A DNA stretch of 33,782 bases from an uncultured bacterium (GTDB lineage: Bacteria; Bacillota_I; Bacilli_A; RF39; UBA660). The notes below the pieces were generated by a model. That model saw nothing but the letters and a program-made list of their open reading frames with translations, did no database searches and had not been told where the DNA came from. The stretch is from positions 1 to 33,782 of the forward strand of contig CAMNUE010000018.1 in the NCBI GenBank assembly GCA_946560065.1, given 5' to 3'. Numbering within the stretch: the stretch's first letter is position 1; each line of letters starts with the position of its first letter. Made by a program: the position numbers and the translations under genes. Positions 23,439 to 32,185 of the stretch are shown piece after piece.

Positions 23439-24059
23439 CTAACTATGAAAATTGGTGAATACTTTTTTCTCTGTTTGCGGAAATTCTATTCCATTTTCTT
23501 TTCCTAATTCAATGCATTTTAAAATCCAAGCCATATTATTTGCAAGAATTCGCATTGTTTGTAGTCCTTCTTTATCTTCTCTAACCTCTTCTTTAGTACT
23601 ACCAAATACACCATTCCAATAATTACTTGAAATAATTGGCATACAAGAATAAGTAAAATATTTATTCAATCTATCAAAGGCTGAAAGTCCACCTGCTCTT
23701 CGGCAACTTGTAATACAAGCTGCTGGCTTACCTTTAAAAATCTTAGGTTTACCATAAAAAGCTCTATCCATAAAACTAGTAATGAAACTACTTGGTCCTG
23801 CATAATGAACTGGAGTTCCAAAGATAAAACCATCTGTCCCTTCAGCTTTTTCTAAAAATTCATTTACCTTATCATCAATAATACATCTCTTTGTCTCGAA
23901 GCATTTACTACATCCTAGACAACCACTTATAGGTTTATTTCCAATCCAAAAGATTTCTGAGTCTATATCATTTTTCTTTAATGTCTTAGAAATTTCTAAT
24001 AAAGCTTCATTGGTACAACCATTTTTGTTTGGGCTTCCATTTACTAGTAATACTTTCAT
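23439..24059 (-). CDS. Flavodoxin-fold NAD(P)H-dependent oxidoreductase / iron-sulfur flavoprotein-like
   Basis: This 206-residue protein begins KVLLVNGSPNKNGCTNEAL, the FMN phosphate-binding loop of the NADPH-dependent FMN reductase group. A cysteine cluster, GCLGCSKCFETKRC (about 47-60), resembles that of iron-sulfur flavoproteins. GTPVHYAGPSSFITSFMDR is the second flavin-binding stretch. It should transfer electrons in the cytoplasm; the partner is unknown. It appears to be co-directional with, and 19 bp downstream of, the 24079 gene. Confidence 0.85.
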   Translation of the reverse strand: MKVLLVNGSPNKNGCTNEALLEISKTLKKNDIDSEIFWIGNKPISGCLGCSKCFETKRCIIDDKVNEFLEKAEGTDGFIFGTPVHYAGPSSFITSFMDRAFYGKPKIFKGKPAACITSCRRAGGLSAFDRLNKYFTYSCMPIISSNYWNGVFGSTKEEVREDKEGLQTMRILANNMAWILKCIELGKENGIEFPQTEKKVFTNFHS

Positions 24060-24078
24060 ATTTTCTCCTTTTATTTAC

Positions 24079-24759
24079 TTATTTTTTAATATTTATTTTA
24101 GATTCAGATTCTGATATTGGCATATCAATAATTTCTCTAGAATCTTTTTCTTCATAAAACCAATTTCTATCTTCATGATTATCACTGTCAATATCAATTA
24201 TGACATTTTCACCAATAGTTGGTAATAATGTCCAACCCATACCAAATGTGTGTTTACTTCCTTTGTGAAAATCTGAAGCAAATTCAATTTTTAATAAGTG
24301 AGAAATTTCTTGTAAGTCGGCTGCGCTAACCATATTGATAATGCGTTTATCAGTTTTTATTCCTTTTTGCATTTTACCATATATTATTTTGCTTTCTCTG
24401 CGCTCTAAAAAGATATAAGTAAAATCTTCTAAAAATGTGCAAAACTTCACGTAATCAATAAATCGTTGAACATCTTCTTTATAACTTTCTAAGTCATCGC
24501 TGAACTCATCCTGATGAACTGTTGTTTGTTGTGTTTTTGAATCTTGATTGTTACTTTTATATTTTCTGTGTTTGTATTCAAGATTATCCAAATACTTCTT
24601 ATAAAAGATATCTGATTGAAATGGATTTGGTTCTTTTTTTATTTCTGATTTTTCTAAACTTATATTTTCATCTTCACGCATTTCTTGAATTTTTTTACTT
24701 GTTTCTTCTAATAATTCATCAATAAGTTTTACTGTTTCTTTCCAACTTTCTCCTGACAT
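24079..24759 (-). CDS. Hypothetical soluble protein
   Basis: This 226-residue protein starts at ATG 24759, 5 nt after GAGGAGGAG; an adjacent TTG is less likely. The N-terminal 80 residues are charged and helical; the C-terminal part (about 95-200) contains a more ordered domain (FCTFLEDFTYIFLERRESK, then NMVSAADLQEISHLLKIEF and HTFGMGWTLLPT). It has no signal, membrane helix or known motif. It is followed by the flavoprotein gene. Function unknown. Confidence 0.6.
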   Translation of the reverse strand: MSGESWKETVKLIDELLEETSKKIQEMREDENISLEKSEIKKEPNPFQSDIFYKKYLDNLEYKHRKYKSNNQDSKTQQTTVHQDEFSDDLESYKEDVQRFIDYVKFCTFLEDFTYIFLERRESKIIYGKMQKGIKTDKRIINMVSAADLQEISHLLKIEFASDFHKGSKHTFGMGWTLLPTIGENVIIDIDSDNHEDRNWFYEEKDSREIIDMPISESESKINIKK

Positions 24760-24820
24760 CAAATCTCCTCCTCAATGTTGTCATATTATAAAATATTTGG
24801 ATAATCCCGTCAAACTAGCG

Positions 24821-25429
24821 CTAATTATCATCTATCACTTTGAGTTTTGGCCAGCATTCTTGCCAGTGCTGACACTTTTTTTGAAAAATATTTTTTTCGT
24901 ACTCAGTAGAAACAAGTCTAATTTTCATAAGAAATAAATCGTTTAGTCCATATGGACAGACCACTATTAGCTTTTTACCTTCTAAGCGTACACCAATACA
25001 GGTTATTGTTGCTCCCATCCTACTTATAGCTTCTTCTACATTTTGACAATCTTTCTTTTCAATGCCATATTTTTCTTTATACCAAATTGGAACTCTTTTT
25101 TGATTTTTAATATCAAATGATACGTCTAAATTTTCTAATCTCTTTGTTATTCCCTTAATAATTTTATCTTCAGCTTCATAGCTAGTATCTTCATCAAAAT
25201 AAACAATATCATAATCCTTTATATGAGCATTTAATTCTTGATTGTGATAATAATTAAAAACAGTTTGATTGATGCAGCCGGCTGCTAAATAATAGTCTGT
25301 AAATGACGGATTTTCTTTTGAATAATTTTCTAGTGCTTTAAGAATACTCATTATTTTTAAGTTCTTTTTGAGAATTTTTTCTAAAATTATTATTTGCTCA
25401 TTAATACTTTTATTTTTTCCATCTAGCAT
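24821..25429 (-). CDS. Nucleotidyltransferase-like protein (NTP_transf_6 type)
   Basis: This 202-residue protein has the features of the nucleotidyltransferase-like family found with PF06042: LAAGCINQTVFNYYHN, the acidic pair in HIKDYDIVYFDEDT, LDVSFDIKNQKRVPIWY and CPYGLNDLFLMKIR. The Asp residues of DYDIVYFD would bind metal in a nucleotidyltransferase fold. The substrate is unknown. It lies 11 bp after the DUF5662-like gene. Confidence 0.75.
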   Translation of the reverse strand: MLDGKNKSINEQIIILEKILKKNLKIMSILKALENYSKENPSFTDYYLAAGCINQTVFNYYHNQELNAHIKDYDIVYFDEDTSYEAEDKIIKGITKRLENLDVSFDIKNQKRVPIWYKEKYGIEKKDCQNVEEAISRMGATITCIGVRLEGKKLIVVCPYGLNDLFLMKIRLVSTEYEKNIFQKKCQHWQECWPKLKVIDDN

Positions 25430-25440
25430 GTTATCACTTC

Positions 25441-26007
25441 CTAGTTTGTATATTTGTCATAAAGTTTTCTTAGATGTTCTTTTCTTAAAACTTTGTCAAT
25501 TCCCGATTCAGCGATTTCTTCATAGACTTTGGTAACAAGAACTTCCATTTTTGGATTAATAATTCTTGTTTTACTAGTTTTTGTCCAATATGCTAATTGA
25601 TAGTCTTTAGTCCATTTATTTCCTTGATATGTAAGTCCTGCAGCAAGAGTATCACAAATCATTTCTACAAAATACTTAAAGGGAATTATTGGTGTTTTCA
25701 ATGGAGCACCATTATCAAACCAGTATTCATAATGATGTTTATTTCTACCTTTATGATGAAGCCAAGCTTCACTATACCCTACATTCTTTTTTCGATTTTG
25801 AATAGGACTATAACCACCTGTATAATATTTTGCTCCTTCTAAAAATTCAGTTAAGGAATATTTGGATAAATCATGAACTAAGCCTTGCCAAGGAATACCA
25901 GCTTTACAACATAGTTTAAAAACTTTAAAGCGATGTTTATTTACAGTGTGTAAATGTCCAAAGAAACTTTTAATTGTTATTTTATACTTTATCTCTTCAC
26001 TCTTCAT
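25441..26007 (-). CDS. DUF5662-like protein
   Basis: This 188-residue soluble protein has conserved-looking histidine motifs: HLHTVNKHRFKVFK, VHDLSKYSLTEF, EGAKYYTGGYSP and AWLHHKGRNKHHYEYW. The pattern fits the DUF5662 family, common in gut Bacillota and phages. The HDxSK stretch recalls HD-type metal-binding proteins, but no activity is established. It belongs to a run of small accessory genes on the same strand. Confidence 0.7.
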   Translation of the reverse strand: MKSEEIKYKITIKSFFGHLHTVNKHRFKVFKLCCKAGIPWQGLVHDLSKYSLTEFLEGAKYYTGGYSPIQNRKKNVGYSEAWLHHKGRNKHHYEYWFDNGAPLKTPIIPFKYFVEMICDTLAAGLTYQGNKWTKDYQLAYWTKTSKTRIINPKMEVLVTKVYEEIAESGIDKVLRKEHLRKLYDKYTN

Positions 26008-26039
26008 TTTAATTCTCCTAGTTAAATTATAGCATAATA

Positions 26040-26063
26040 AAAGGAATAATTGCTTATTCCTTT
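26040..26063 (-). terminator. Intrinsic terminator after the 26054 gene
   Basis: AAAGGAATAA/TTATTCCTTT is a perfect 10-bp stem with a 4-nt loop that overlaps the stop codon, followed by TTTTATT on the minus strand. Confidence 0.8.
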
Positions 26064-26719
26064 GTGTATTGTTTATTATTTTTTAGTGAGTCTACATTTC
26101 TTGTCATATCAACATGTGTCATGATACCAACACTTTCTGTGACTTGGAAAACTCCACGCATATCAACATTTCTTTTATCATTTTGATTTACTAGTAGAAC
26201 AATTTTATCTTCTAATTCAATTAGTCCTTTAAAATCACGTCCATCAACTTTTTCTTTTGATAGTGTTGAAGTTAAGTATTCCATTTCAAGATTGCCTATT
26301 ACATTAGGATAATACTTACATTTATCGAAGCCTTGTTCTTTACTATCCTTTAAGGCATCATATAGGACATATTTTTCTCTAGCAAACCAGATAGGCTTAG
26401 CTTCTTTATCTGCCTCATAAGTAAAATCATTATCATCAAATATTACCTCATTATAGTTGATATCTCTTTTATCTAGTTCAGCCTTAAGTTCTTCTCCAGT
26501 TAATGCACCATTCCTCATTAATAAAATTAATGTATCACTGTCTTCTCCATAAAACATTGTATCAAATAATACATTTATATCAGTATCTTCTATTTTAAAT
26601 GTACAGATACAATTTCTAAATAATATATTTGTGTTACTACTTGTGACATTCTCTAAAGCTAAATGTATTTCTTCTTTAGAATCTTGTATTGCCCAAATAT
26701 CTAAATTACTATTTTTCAT
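26054..26719 (-). CDS. Hypothetical soluble protein
   Basis: This 221-residue acidic protein has no signal or membrane segment. Alternating strands and helices are suggested (TFKIEDTDINVLFDTMFYG, LILLMRNGALTGEELKAEL, RDFKGLIELEDKIVLLVNQ). No catalytic motif is visible and I do not recognise the family. It has its own terminator and probably its own transcript. Confidence 0.6.
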   Translation of the reverse strand: MKNSNLDIWAIQDSKEEIHLALENVTSSNTNILFRNCICTFKIEDTDINVLFDTMFYGEDSDTLILLMRNGALTGEELKAELDKRDINYNEVIFDDNDFTYEADKEAKPIWFAREKYVLYDALKDSKEQGFDKCKYYPNVIGNLEMEYLTSTLSKEKVDGRDFKGLIELEDKIVLLVNQNDKRNVDMRGVFQVTESVGIMTHVDMTRNVDSLKNNKQYTKE

Positions 26720-26804
26720 ATTAACACCTCAGCGTTCTATATTATAACATATTATATGAGATTATGCTATAACTTAGTATTATTTTATTTTCTTTCATAA
26801 AACT

Positions 26805-27608
26805 CTATTTAGCTTCTTGCTTTGGTGCTGTAAAGTTTACTAGCATTCCTTTTTCTTTATAACCAACTTTTTTATAGACATGATTTGAAGCTTCGTAATT
26901 TAAATCAGTGTATAAAAGTGGAACCATTCCAGCTTCTAAGGCTTTTTTTGTTAAGCAGTAAACTAATGATGTACAGTAACCTCGACATCTTTCTGTTTCT
27001 GGTGTATATACATGTGAAAGTTTTGCTTGATTATTAGTTACAGTGAAGCAGCCCATTGAGACAGCTTTTTCTTCTGGATTCCGCCAAACATAAAAGTTTT
27101 CATTTTTCAGAAAATCATCTGCGGTTTCTAAGGCTTCCTCAAATGTAACTTTATCATTGTATTCCATTTCTTGACAGTTTTCATACCAAAATCTTGCTAG
27201 TGTTGTTTTATCTCCGTAATTTGGCCTATCAAAACGACCGTGTGCCAAATTTACACTATTAAGATCTTCACAGACAAGAAAACCCATCTCAAAGTAATCT
27301 TTTAGTCCTGTTAAATCATTTTTTAAATACTCATATAATTCTTTTTTGCAAGTTAACTTGTTTTCATCTAATACTAAATAATGGAGTTTTAGTAAGTCTT
27401 CTACTTCTTTTACTTTTTCTAAGCTAAGATTATCTTCAGTCCAGACCCAGGTTGGTAAATCTTCGTTTCCTCGGCCAAGACAATAAGTTGCGTTGTCACT
27501 TAAAAACATTGAGTCTTTTCCTGTCATTTTATAAAATAAATGAAATTCTTCTTTGTCTTGATCAAACTTTGATTTATCTAAGAATTCGGTTAAGTCAGTT
27601 AATTGCAT
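26805..27608 (-). CDS. GNAT-family N-acetyltransferase
   Basis: This 267-residue protein has a C-terminal GNAT domain. LSHVYTPETERCRGYCTSLV is the acetyl-CoA-binding strand-loop-helix (R-x-x-G-Y/x), and YEASNHVYKKVGYKEKG is the typical closing motif. The N-terminal 120 residues form a second lobe seen in two-domain GNATs. The substrate is unknown. AGGAGGTG precedes the ATG. It lies 14 bp after the nucleosidase gene and may be the end of the exporter operon. Confidence 0.85.
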   Translation of the reverse strand: MQLTDLTEFLDKSKFDQDKEEFHLFYKMTGKDSMFLSDNATYCLGRGNEDLPTWVWTEDNLSLEKVKEVEDLLKLHYLVLDENKLTCKKELYEYLKNDLTGLKDYFEMGFLVCEDLNSVNLAHGRFDRPNYGDKTTLARFWYENCQEMEYNDKVTFEEALETADDFLKNENFYVWRNPEEKAVSMGCFTVTNNQAKLSHVYTPETERCRGYCTSLVYCLTKKALEAGMVPLLYTDLNYEASNHVYKKVGYKEKGMLVNFTAPKQEAK

Positions 27609-27622
27609 TTTTTCACCTCCTC

Positions 27623-28294
27623 TTAAATTACTTTTTCTAAATAATCAGTAAATATTTTAGTCATAACTTTAGGTATATTTAGAAAATAAGTATTCAATTG
27701 CTCTTCATTGGACTCATTCTTACTAGAATAGTCTTCATTTTTTGGAAAATCAGATATTCCTTTAATGATTAGGCATTTTATATTATTTAGTTTACAAATA
27801 TAAGCAATTCCTGCGGCTTCTGTATCGGCAATTGTAATATTATTTTCTTTTAGTTCTAAATAATCTTTCCACATAACTACGGCTTTATCAGCAGTACCGA
27901 TGGTTCCTGTATTAAATTCGAAATCTAACTCTCTTAAATCTAATTTTACATTAAATTTTAATTTAATTAAAGGCTCTATTTCTTTTACTGTACAGTCATA
28001 TTGACATGCTAGGTTCGGAATGATGATATCTAAAGGTTTATATTTATCATCAATTCCTGCACAAGTTCCTATTACAAGTAGCTTTTCTAGGTTAAAATGA
28101 TCTATCATATATTGTGCACTTCCAGCACTATTTACTTTTCTAGAACCACAACAATAAAAAATTATATCTTGTTCTCTTAAATTAATTTTAAAATATTCAC
28201 CATAGGGAAATGCTATTAAGGCATTTTTTGAGATATTAAAATACTTTATTGTAGCTTCCCATTCAAATTCAGTTGCGATACTAATTCCTATCAT
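27623..28294 (-). CDS. Nucleoside phosphorylase/nucleosidase (MTA/SAH nucleosidase-like)
   Basis: This 223-residue protein shows the PNP/MTAN fold: VIGTCAGIDDKYKPLDIIIP, then DTEAAGIAYICK (the MExxA-like ligand motif, with Thr before Glu) and IIKGISDFP with the catalytic Asp. It should cleave the glycosidic bond of a nucleoside such as methylthioadenosine, S-adenosylhomocysteine or a nucleoside antibiotic. It is shorter and more divergent than housekeeping MtnN, so the substrate is open. AGGAGGTGAT gives a strong start, 11 bp after the ABC permease stop, suggesting co-transcription. Confidence 0.8.
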   Translation of the reverse strand: MIGISIATEFEWEATIKYFNISKNALIAFPYGEYFKINLREQDIIFYCCGSRKVNSAGSAQYMIDHFNLEKLLVIGTCAGIDDKYKPLDIIIPNLACQYDCTVKEIEPLIKLKFNVKLDLRELDFEFNTGTIGTADKAVVMWKDYLELKENNITIADTEAAGIAYICKLNNIKCLIIKGISDFPKNEDYSSKNESNEEQLNTYFLNIPKVMTKIFTDYLEKVI

Positions 28295-28305
28295 GTTATC
28301 ACCTC

Positions 28306-29100
28306 CTATATTCTAGCATTCATTAAGTTGCTACTACCATATTTCTTTAGACCTTTATAGAAAACTATAAAAGCTAGACTTATAAAAATAGCTGTTGCTA
28401 GTAAAACTATAAGTAAGTAGCTTAGATTAAATTCACTGATTATTTTTACTGGTAAGAAATTAATAAAACCGATTGGTAAAATTGTATAGAATAAGATTTT
28501 TATTATACCTTTAAAGATTCCATCTGGGTAGGTTGCAAAGTTTGTTGCTAGACTATTGATTGTATTAGCAATCATTTCTGCTCTACCAAACCAGAAGCTT
28601 AGTGATGAAAAGATGATTGAAATACTTGCTAAAACAAGTCCTCCTAAAACAATAAATAAGATGAAAAGACTTAGAGTTTTTATGTTTAAACCATATAAGC
28701 ATAACATTATAATTGCATATATTATATCTCCTATGCAAGATACTTCTACACTACTGGTAATACATGAAATCAAGACATTTTTTGGTTGAATTAGGTAAGT
28801 ATCTAGCTTTCCTGTATTGATTGTTTCTGTTAGATTATAAGCCTCTTTAAAGAAGAATCTCGAAAAGCCAAATGTTCCTGCAGCTATTCCCCATAAAAGC
28901 ATTACTTGCTTGAATGAATATCCTCCAACATCATTTTTTAAAGAATATAAAATTATCCATTGAACTATGAAACAAGCATTATTTAGAATCATAAAAATGA
29001 TATTGGAAATGAATGTTACTTTATTTAACATTTCTCGTTCTAAGGCATACTTTACTCTCAAAAGTGCCACTTTAAATTGATTTTTAACCTCCGTTAACAT
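28306..29100 (-). CDS. ABC-2 type permease, second subunit (DUF990-like)
   Basis: This 264-residue protein has six predicted helices. It starts within the end of the previous permease (17-bp overlap). KVALLRVKYALEREMLNKVTF at the N-terminus and SSLSFWFGRAEMIANTINSL after the fourth helix resemble the DUF990/COG3694 exporters. With the neighbouring permease and ATPase it forms a three-component exporter. The cargo is unknown; relatives export toxic cations or drugs. Confidence 0.85.
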   Translation of the reverse strand: MLTEVKNQFKVALLRVKYALEREMLNKVTFISNIIFMILNNACFIVQWIILYSLKNDVGGYSFKQVMLLWGIAAGTFGFSRFFFKEAYNLTETINTGKLDTYLIQPKNVLISCITSSVEVSCIGDIIYAIIMLCLYGLNIKTLSLFILFIVLGGLVLASISIIFSSLSFWFGRAEMIANTINSLATNFATYPDGIFKGIIKILFYTILPIGFINFLPVKIISEFNLSYLLIVLLATAIFISLAFIVFYKGLKKYGSSNLMNARI

Positions 29101-29875
29101 TTAATTTCTTCACCCCCTTATTATAGATTGCATGACAAATTACAAAACCAATTATTAGATATATTACTTGAGAAATGATTATTTCTATAAATGTTGTTAA
29201 TTTAAAATCTACAAATAACTTAGCTGGTCCATAACTTACAACGTATATTGGACTTAATTTAATAATTGGTTGCATAATACTAGGAAAAAACTCGATTGGA
29301 AAAAGTGTTCCAATAACAAGTATTGCCTTACTATATAACCAGTAGAATGGATTAGCATCTTCGATAAAGAATGAAATTAATCCAAGTGAAGTTATTAGTA
29401 AGATATTAATTATGGTTGCAAAGATGCAAGAAATGATAATTCCTAACATTTTAAAAAAACTTAGATTTGGGAAATTTCCTAGGAAGATAAACCCTAGTGT
29501 CATACCAAGTATTCCTAGTAAAATAAAACGGATAGTTACTAATCCTAGGTGATTAGATAAGACATATTCAACATAGTTATATGGCTTATTTATGTTATAA
29601 GCAATATTTCCACTACGTACATCATCACAAATCTTTCTGCATAATTTTCTACCACCTAAACTCATCCATAAAATTTCAGTGATAATGACATACCAAATCA
29701 TTTGATTCATATTGTAGCCATTAATTAATTCAGATGGGTCACTGTAGATATATTTCCATAAATTTAAAAAGATAAAAATCATGATGCAGTAACTAATAAA
29801 TCCGATTATGATATCAAAGATATACTGAAGATTGGTCATTATCTCTGATTTAAATATGTAAAGATACTTTCTCAT
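29084..29875 (-). CDS. ABC-2 type permease, first subunit (COG4587-like)
   Basis: This 263-residue protein has six predicted helices. Its ATG shares a base with the stop of the ATPase gene (TAATG), so the two are translationally coupled. GGRKLCRKICDDVRSGNIAY and INKPYNYVEY between helices 2 and 3 are characteristic of the DUF990-linked permease pair. It pairs with the 28306 permease as a heterodimer. Confidence 0.85.
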   Translation of the reverse strand: MRKYLYIFKSEIMTNLQYIFDIIIGFISYCIMIFIFLNLWKYIYSDPSELINGYNMNQMIWYVIITEILWMSLGGRKLCRKICDDVRSGNIAYNINKPYNYVEYVLSNHLGLVTIRFILLGILGMTLGFIFLGNFPNLSFFKMLGIIISCIFATIINILLITSLGLISFFIEDANPFYWLYSKAILVIGTLFPIEFFPSIMQPIIKLSPIYVVSYGPAKLFVDFKLTTFIEIIISQVIYLIIGFVICHAIYNKGVKKLNVNGG

Positions 29876-30855
29876 TAGTTTTCACCATCTTTATAGATAT
29901 TGCTAATAATATCTTCTAGTGGAACATTTGAAATATTAATATCAATTATATTATTTGGATTTAATAGTTTTAAAGCATCGCTTACACTACGTTTTGTTGT
30001 ATCAACTTCAATTTTTAAGTTGTAACCTTTATCCTTTAAAATTGTGATTCCATCTTCATCGTCTAAATTCACTTGTTCTTTCATTTTTGCTTCTACTATC
30101 TTTTTATTTAGGTAATGGTATTTTAAGTTTTCCATTGAATCATCTAGGACAATTTGTCCTTTATTGACAATGATGACACGTTTACATAATTTTTCGATAT
30201 CTGAAACGTCATGGCTTGTTAGGACAACTGTTGTTTTATACTCTTTATTCATTCGCTTGATTAAGACTCTGATGTTTTCTTTTACAACAGGATCTAATCC
30301 GATTGTTGGCTCATCTAAGAATAAGACTTTTGGCTCATGAATTAATGATGCGACTATCTCACATCTTATTCTTTGACCCAAACTTAAATTTCTAACAGGT
30401 GTGTTTATGAAATCGTCTAACTCGAACAATTCTTTTAATTCTGCTATTTTTTTCTCAACTATAGAACTTGGAATATCATAGATGGCTCCAAAGAATTTAA
30501 AGTTGTCATATGGAGTTAAATGAGTCCATAACTGTTCTTTTTGTCCAAAGACACAACCTATTTCATAGGCTAATTTTTTCCTATTCTTAACTGGATTTAA
30601 GCCTAAGATATCAATATTTCCTTTATCTGGAAAAAGTATTCCTGTCATCATTTTGATTGAAGTACTCTTTCCTGCTCCATTTGGTCCGATGAAGGCAATC
30701 ATTTCTCCCTTTTCTACTTCGAAAGAGATATTTTTAACAGCTTTGATGATTTTGTATTTTGGTTTTATTAGTGATTTCAAACTTCCCTTTAGTCCTTTTT
30801 CTTTAATTTTAACTTTAAAATCTTTTGATAAATTCTTAACGGTTATTACTGCCAT
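29875..30855 (-). CDS. ABC-2 exporter ATP-binding protein
   Basis: This 326-residue protein starts at ATG 30855, 7 nt after AAAGGAG; a longer frame from 30888 has no site. Motifs are Walker A GPNGAGKST (57-65), Q-loop GCVFGQKEQLW, signature LSLGQRIRCE, Walker B VLFLDEPTIGLD and H-loop LTSHD. The insert KVKIKEKGLKGSLKSLIKPK before Walker A is typical of the DUF990-associated (COG4586) ATPases. It heads the operon behind two tandem RNA attenuators (30945-31166), so expression is probably controlled by transcription termination. Confidence 0.92.
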   Translation of the reverse strand: MAVITVKNLSKDFKVKIKEKGLKGSLKSLIKPKYKIIKAVKNISFEVEKGEMIAFIGPNGAGKSTSIKMMTGILFPDKGNIDILGLNPVKNRKKLAYEIGCVFGQKEQLWTHLTPYDNFKFFGAIYDIPSSIVEKKIAELKELFELDDFINTPVRNLSLGQRIRCEIVASLIHEPKVLFLDEPTIGLDPVVKENIRVLIKRMNKEYKTTVVLTSHDVSDIEKLCKRVIIVNKGQIVLDDSMENLKYHYLNKKIVEAKMKEQVNLDDEDGITILKDKGYNLKIEVDTTKRSVSDALKLLNPNNIIDINISNVPLEDIISNIYKDGEN

Positions 30856-30944
30856 ACTATCACTCCTTTCTATATTTTTCGTCTTCATAAGTTTTTATCA
30901 TCAAAACTATTCTTTTTTTTATTATAAATTATTTTGAATAAATG

Positions 30945-31040
30945 AAAAAGCACAAAGTCTACCTATTTACAAATAGTGACTCCGTGCTTGACGTGTAGGA
31001 TATCTTCCCTATGCAGCTCTTTTCCTTATGCATACTCACT
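30945..31040 (-). promoter_or_regulatory. Attenuator/riboswitch-like RNA element, gene-proximal copy
   Basis: On the minus strand this copy reads AGTGAGTATGCATAAGGAAA, a GAGCTGCATAG arm, a variable hairpin, TACACGTCAAGCACGGAGTCACT and a terminator. P1 is AGTGA/TCACT; P2 is TATGCA/TGCATA around a purine-rich loop. The terminator stem AAGCAC/GTGCTT ends in five Ts and contains the P1 3' strand, so P1 and the terminator inner helix should compete. It is nearly identical in its core to the copy 126 nt upstream. Confidence 0.75.
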
Positions 31041-31068
31041 TAAACTTATGAAGGCTAGTCGAGAAAAT

Positions 31069-31166
31069 AAAAAGTACGCAGCAACTACTATTACTAGTAG
31101 TGACTCCGTACTTTACGTGTAAGATTATTAATCTCTATGCAGCTCGTTTCCTTATGCATACTCACT
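31069..31166 (-). promoter_or_regulatory. Attenuator/riboswitch-like RNA element, promoter-proximal copy
   Basis: Same core as the downstream copy: AGTGAGTATGCATAAGGAAA, GAGCTGCATAG, then a hairpin AGATT/AATCT, TACACGT, and AAGTACGGAGTCACT. The terminator stem is AAGTACG/CGTACTT with inner hairpin ACTACTA/TAGTAGT and then Ts. Compared with the other copy, AAGTAC/GTACTT becomes AAGCAC/GTGCTT, a paired change that keeps the helix. No known riboswitch class is recognised. Confidence 0.75.
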
Positions 31167-31179
31167 CGACTTGTCGCTA

Positions 31180-31208
31180 ATGATACTACTTTTTTTCTTA
31201 TTTGTCAA
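31180..31208 (-). promoter_or_regulatory. Promoter of the attenuator-exporter operon
   Basis: The minus strand has TTGACA (31203-31208), a 17-bp spacer and TATCAT (31180-31185). Transcription would start just ahead of the first attenuator. Confidence 0.85.
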
Positions 31209-31283
31209 CATTTTCTTATTTTTAGATAAATTGTATTTTAAGATTACTGGTTTAAATTATTAGTATATTATAAAAAGCTGTCT

Positions 31284-31463
31284 CTATTTAATTAATTGTT
31301 TTTTATTTTCAATTTCGTAAGGAATTCCAAATGTATTGTAATTATTATCCTCATTAATACATTTTACTGAAGTTATTCTTTTTCTCATGGAACAAAAAAC
31401 AAAATAAATTTCAAAATATATTTTAAATTCATTTTGTTTACCTTGATTTTTGACATACTCACA
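31284..31463 (-). pseudogene. Coding-like remnant or small ORF
   Basis: An open minus-strand frame from a stop near 31466 to TAG at 31284 reads CEYVKNQGKQNEFKIYFEIY and onward to a Met at 31388, then a 34-residue peptide beginning MRKRITSVKCINEDNNYNTF. The peptide looks protein-like, but its ATG has no ribosome binding site and the open frame extends ahead of it without a start. It is more likely the 3' end of a decayed gene than an intact small gene. I do not recognise it. The rest of 31210-31519 shows nothing clear. Confidence 0.35.
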
Positions 31464-31519
31464 TTACTATTATTTTAATATATTTTCTCACATACTTTTA
31501 GTATTTAGAGTTTGAAGTT

Positions 31520-32185
31520 TTACATAAAAAATTCATTATTATCTAGGTGTAATTTCTGAATTAGATAATCATCATCATTATATTGAAAGGTTTGTTTTGA
31601 GGACTTATTTGATAGTTCATTGTTGCCGTTTTTGAATTTTTTCTCGTAATATTCAAATAATTCTTTAAAACGAGCATAGTGAACTATTTCCCTCTGTCTT
31701 AACCATAATAGTGGTCCAATTACATCCGGATCATCAGTCAAATCAATTAGATTTTCATAAACTGCTCGAGCCTTTTGCTCGGCTGCCATATCTTCTGAGA
31801 TATCAGCTAATGGATCACCTGTTGTCGCAAAGTAAGTTGTTGTGAATGGAACTCCATTGGAATCTGTTGGGAATAAAGCTTTAGCATGTTCTGCATAGTG
31901 GGCATCAAGACCTGCATTCTTGATTTCTTCTAGGGTTGCATCTTTCATAAGCTGATAAATCATAGTTTCTAACATTTCAACGTGTGCAAGCTCTTCTGTG
32001 CCTATATCGGTAAGTAAAGCTTTGCCTTTATTATCAGGCATTGTAAATCTTTGATTTAGATAACGGAGTGCTGCACCTAATTCTCCATTTGAACCACCAT
32101 ATTGAGTAACTAAATATTTTGCCATTCTTAAATCTTTCTTTTTAATATTTAAAGGATATTGTAATCGCTTATTATAACTAAACAT
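31520..32185 (-). CDS. cotJC: CotJC-like spore coat protein / manganese-catalase fold
   Basis: This 221-residue protein is of the CotJC/Mn-catalase family: ferritin-like helices with metal-binding residues in TDIGTEELAHVEMLETMIYQ (ExxH) and WLRQREIVHYARFKELFE (ExxH). In Bacillus, CotJC is a spore-coat component made in the mother cell; relatives also break down peroxide. The length is close to CotJC with an added Asn-rich tail after FKNGNNE. Its start overlaps the CotJA-CotJB gene by 8 bp, so they are one operon. I saw no clear sporulation sigma-factor promoter. Confidence 0.92.
   Translation of the reverse strand: MFSYNKRLQYPLNIKKKDLRMAKYLVTQYGGSNGELGAALRYLNQRFTMPDNKGKALLTDIGTEELAHVEMLETMIYQLMKDATLEEIKNAGLDAHYAEHAKALFPTDSNGVPFTTTYFATTGDPLADISEDMAAEQKARAVYENLIDLTDDPDVIGPLLWLRQREIVHYARFKELFEYYEKKFKNGNNELSNKSSKQTFQYNDDDYLIQKLHLDNNEFFM

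Noticed and set aside
30945..31166. The two repeats as a CRISPR array or T-box leaders
   Set aside because: There are only two copies of about 97 nt with internal hairpins and terminators, and no T-box sequence (AGGGTGG-like) is present.
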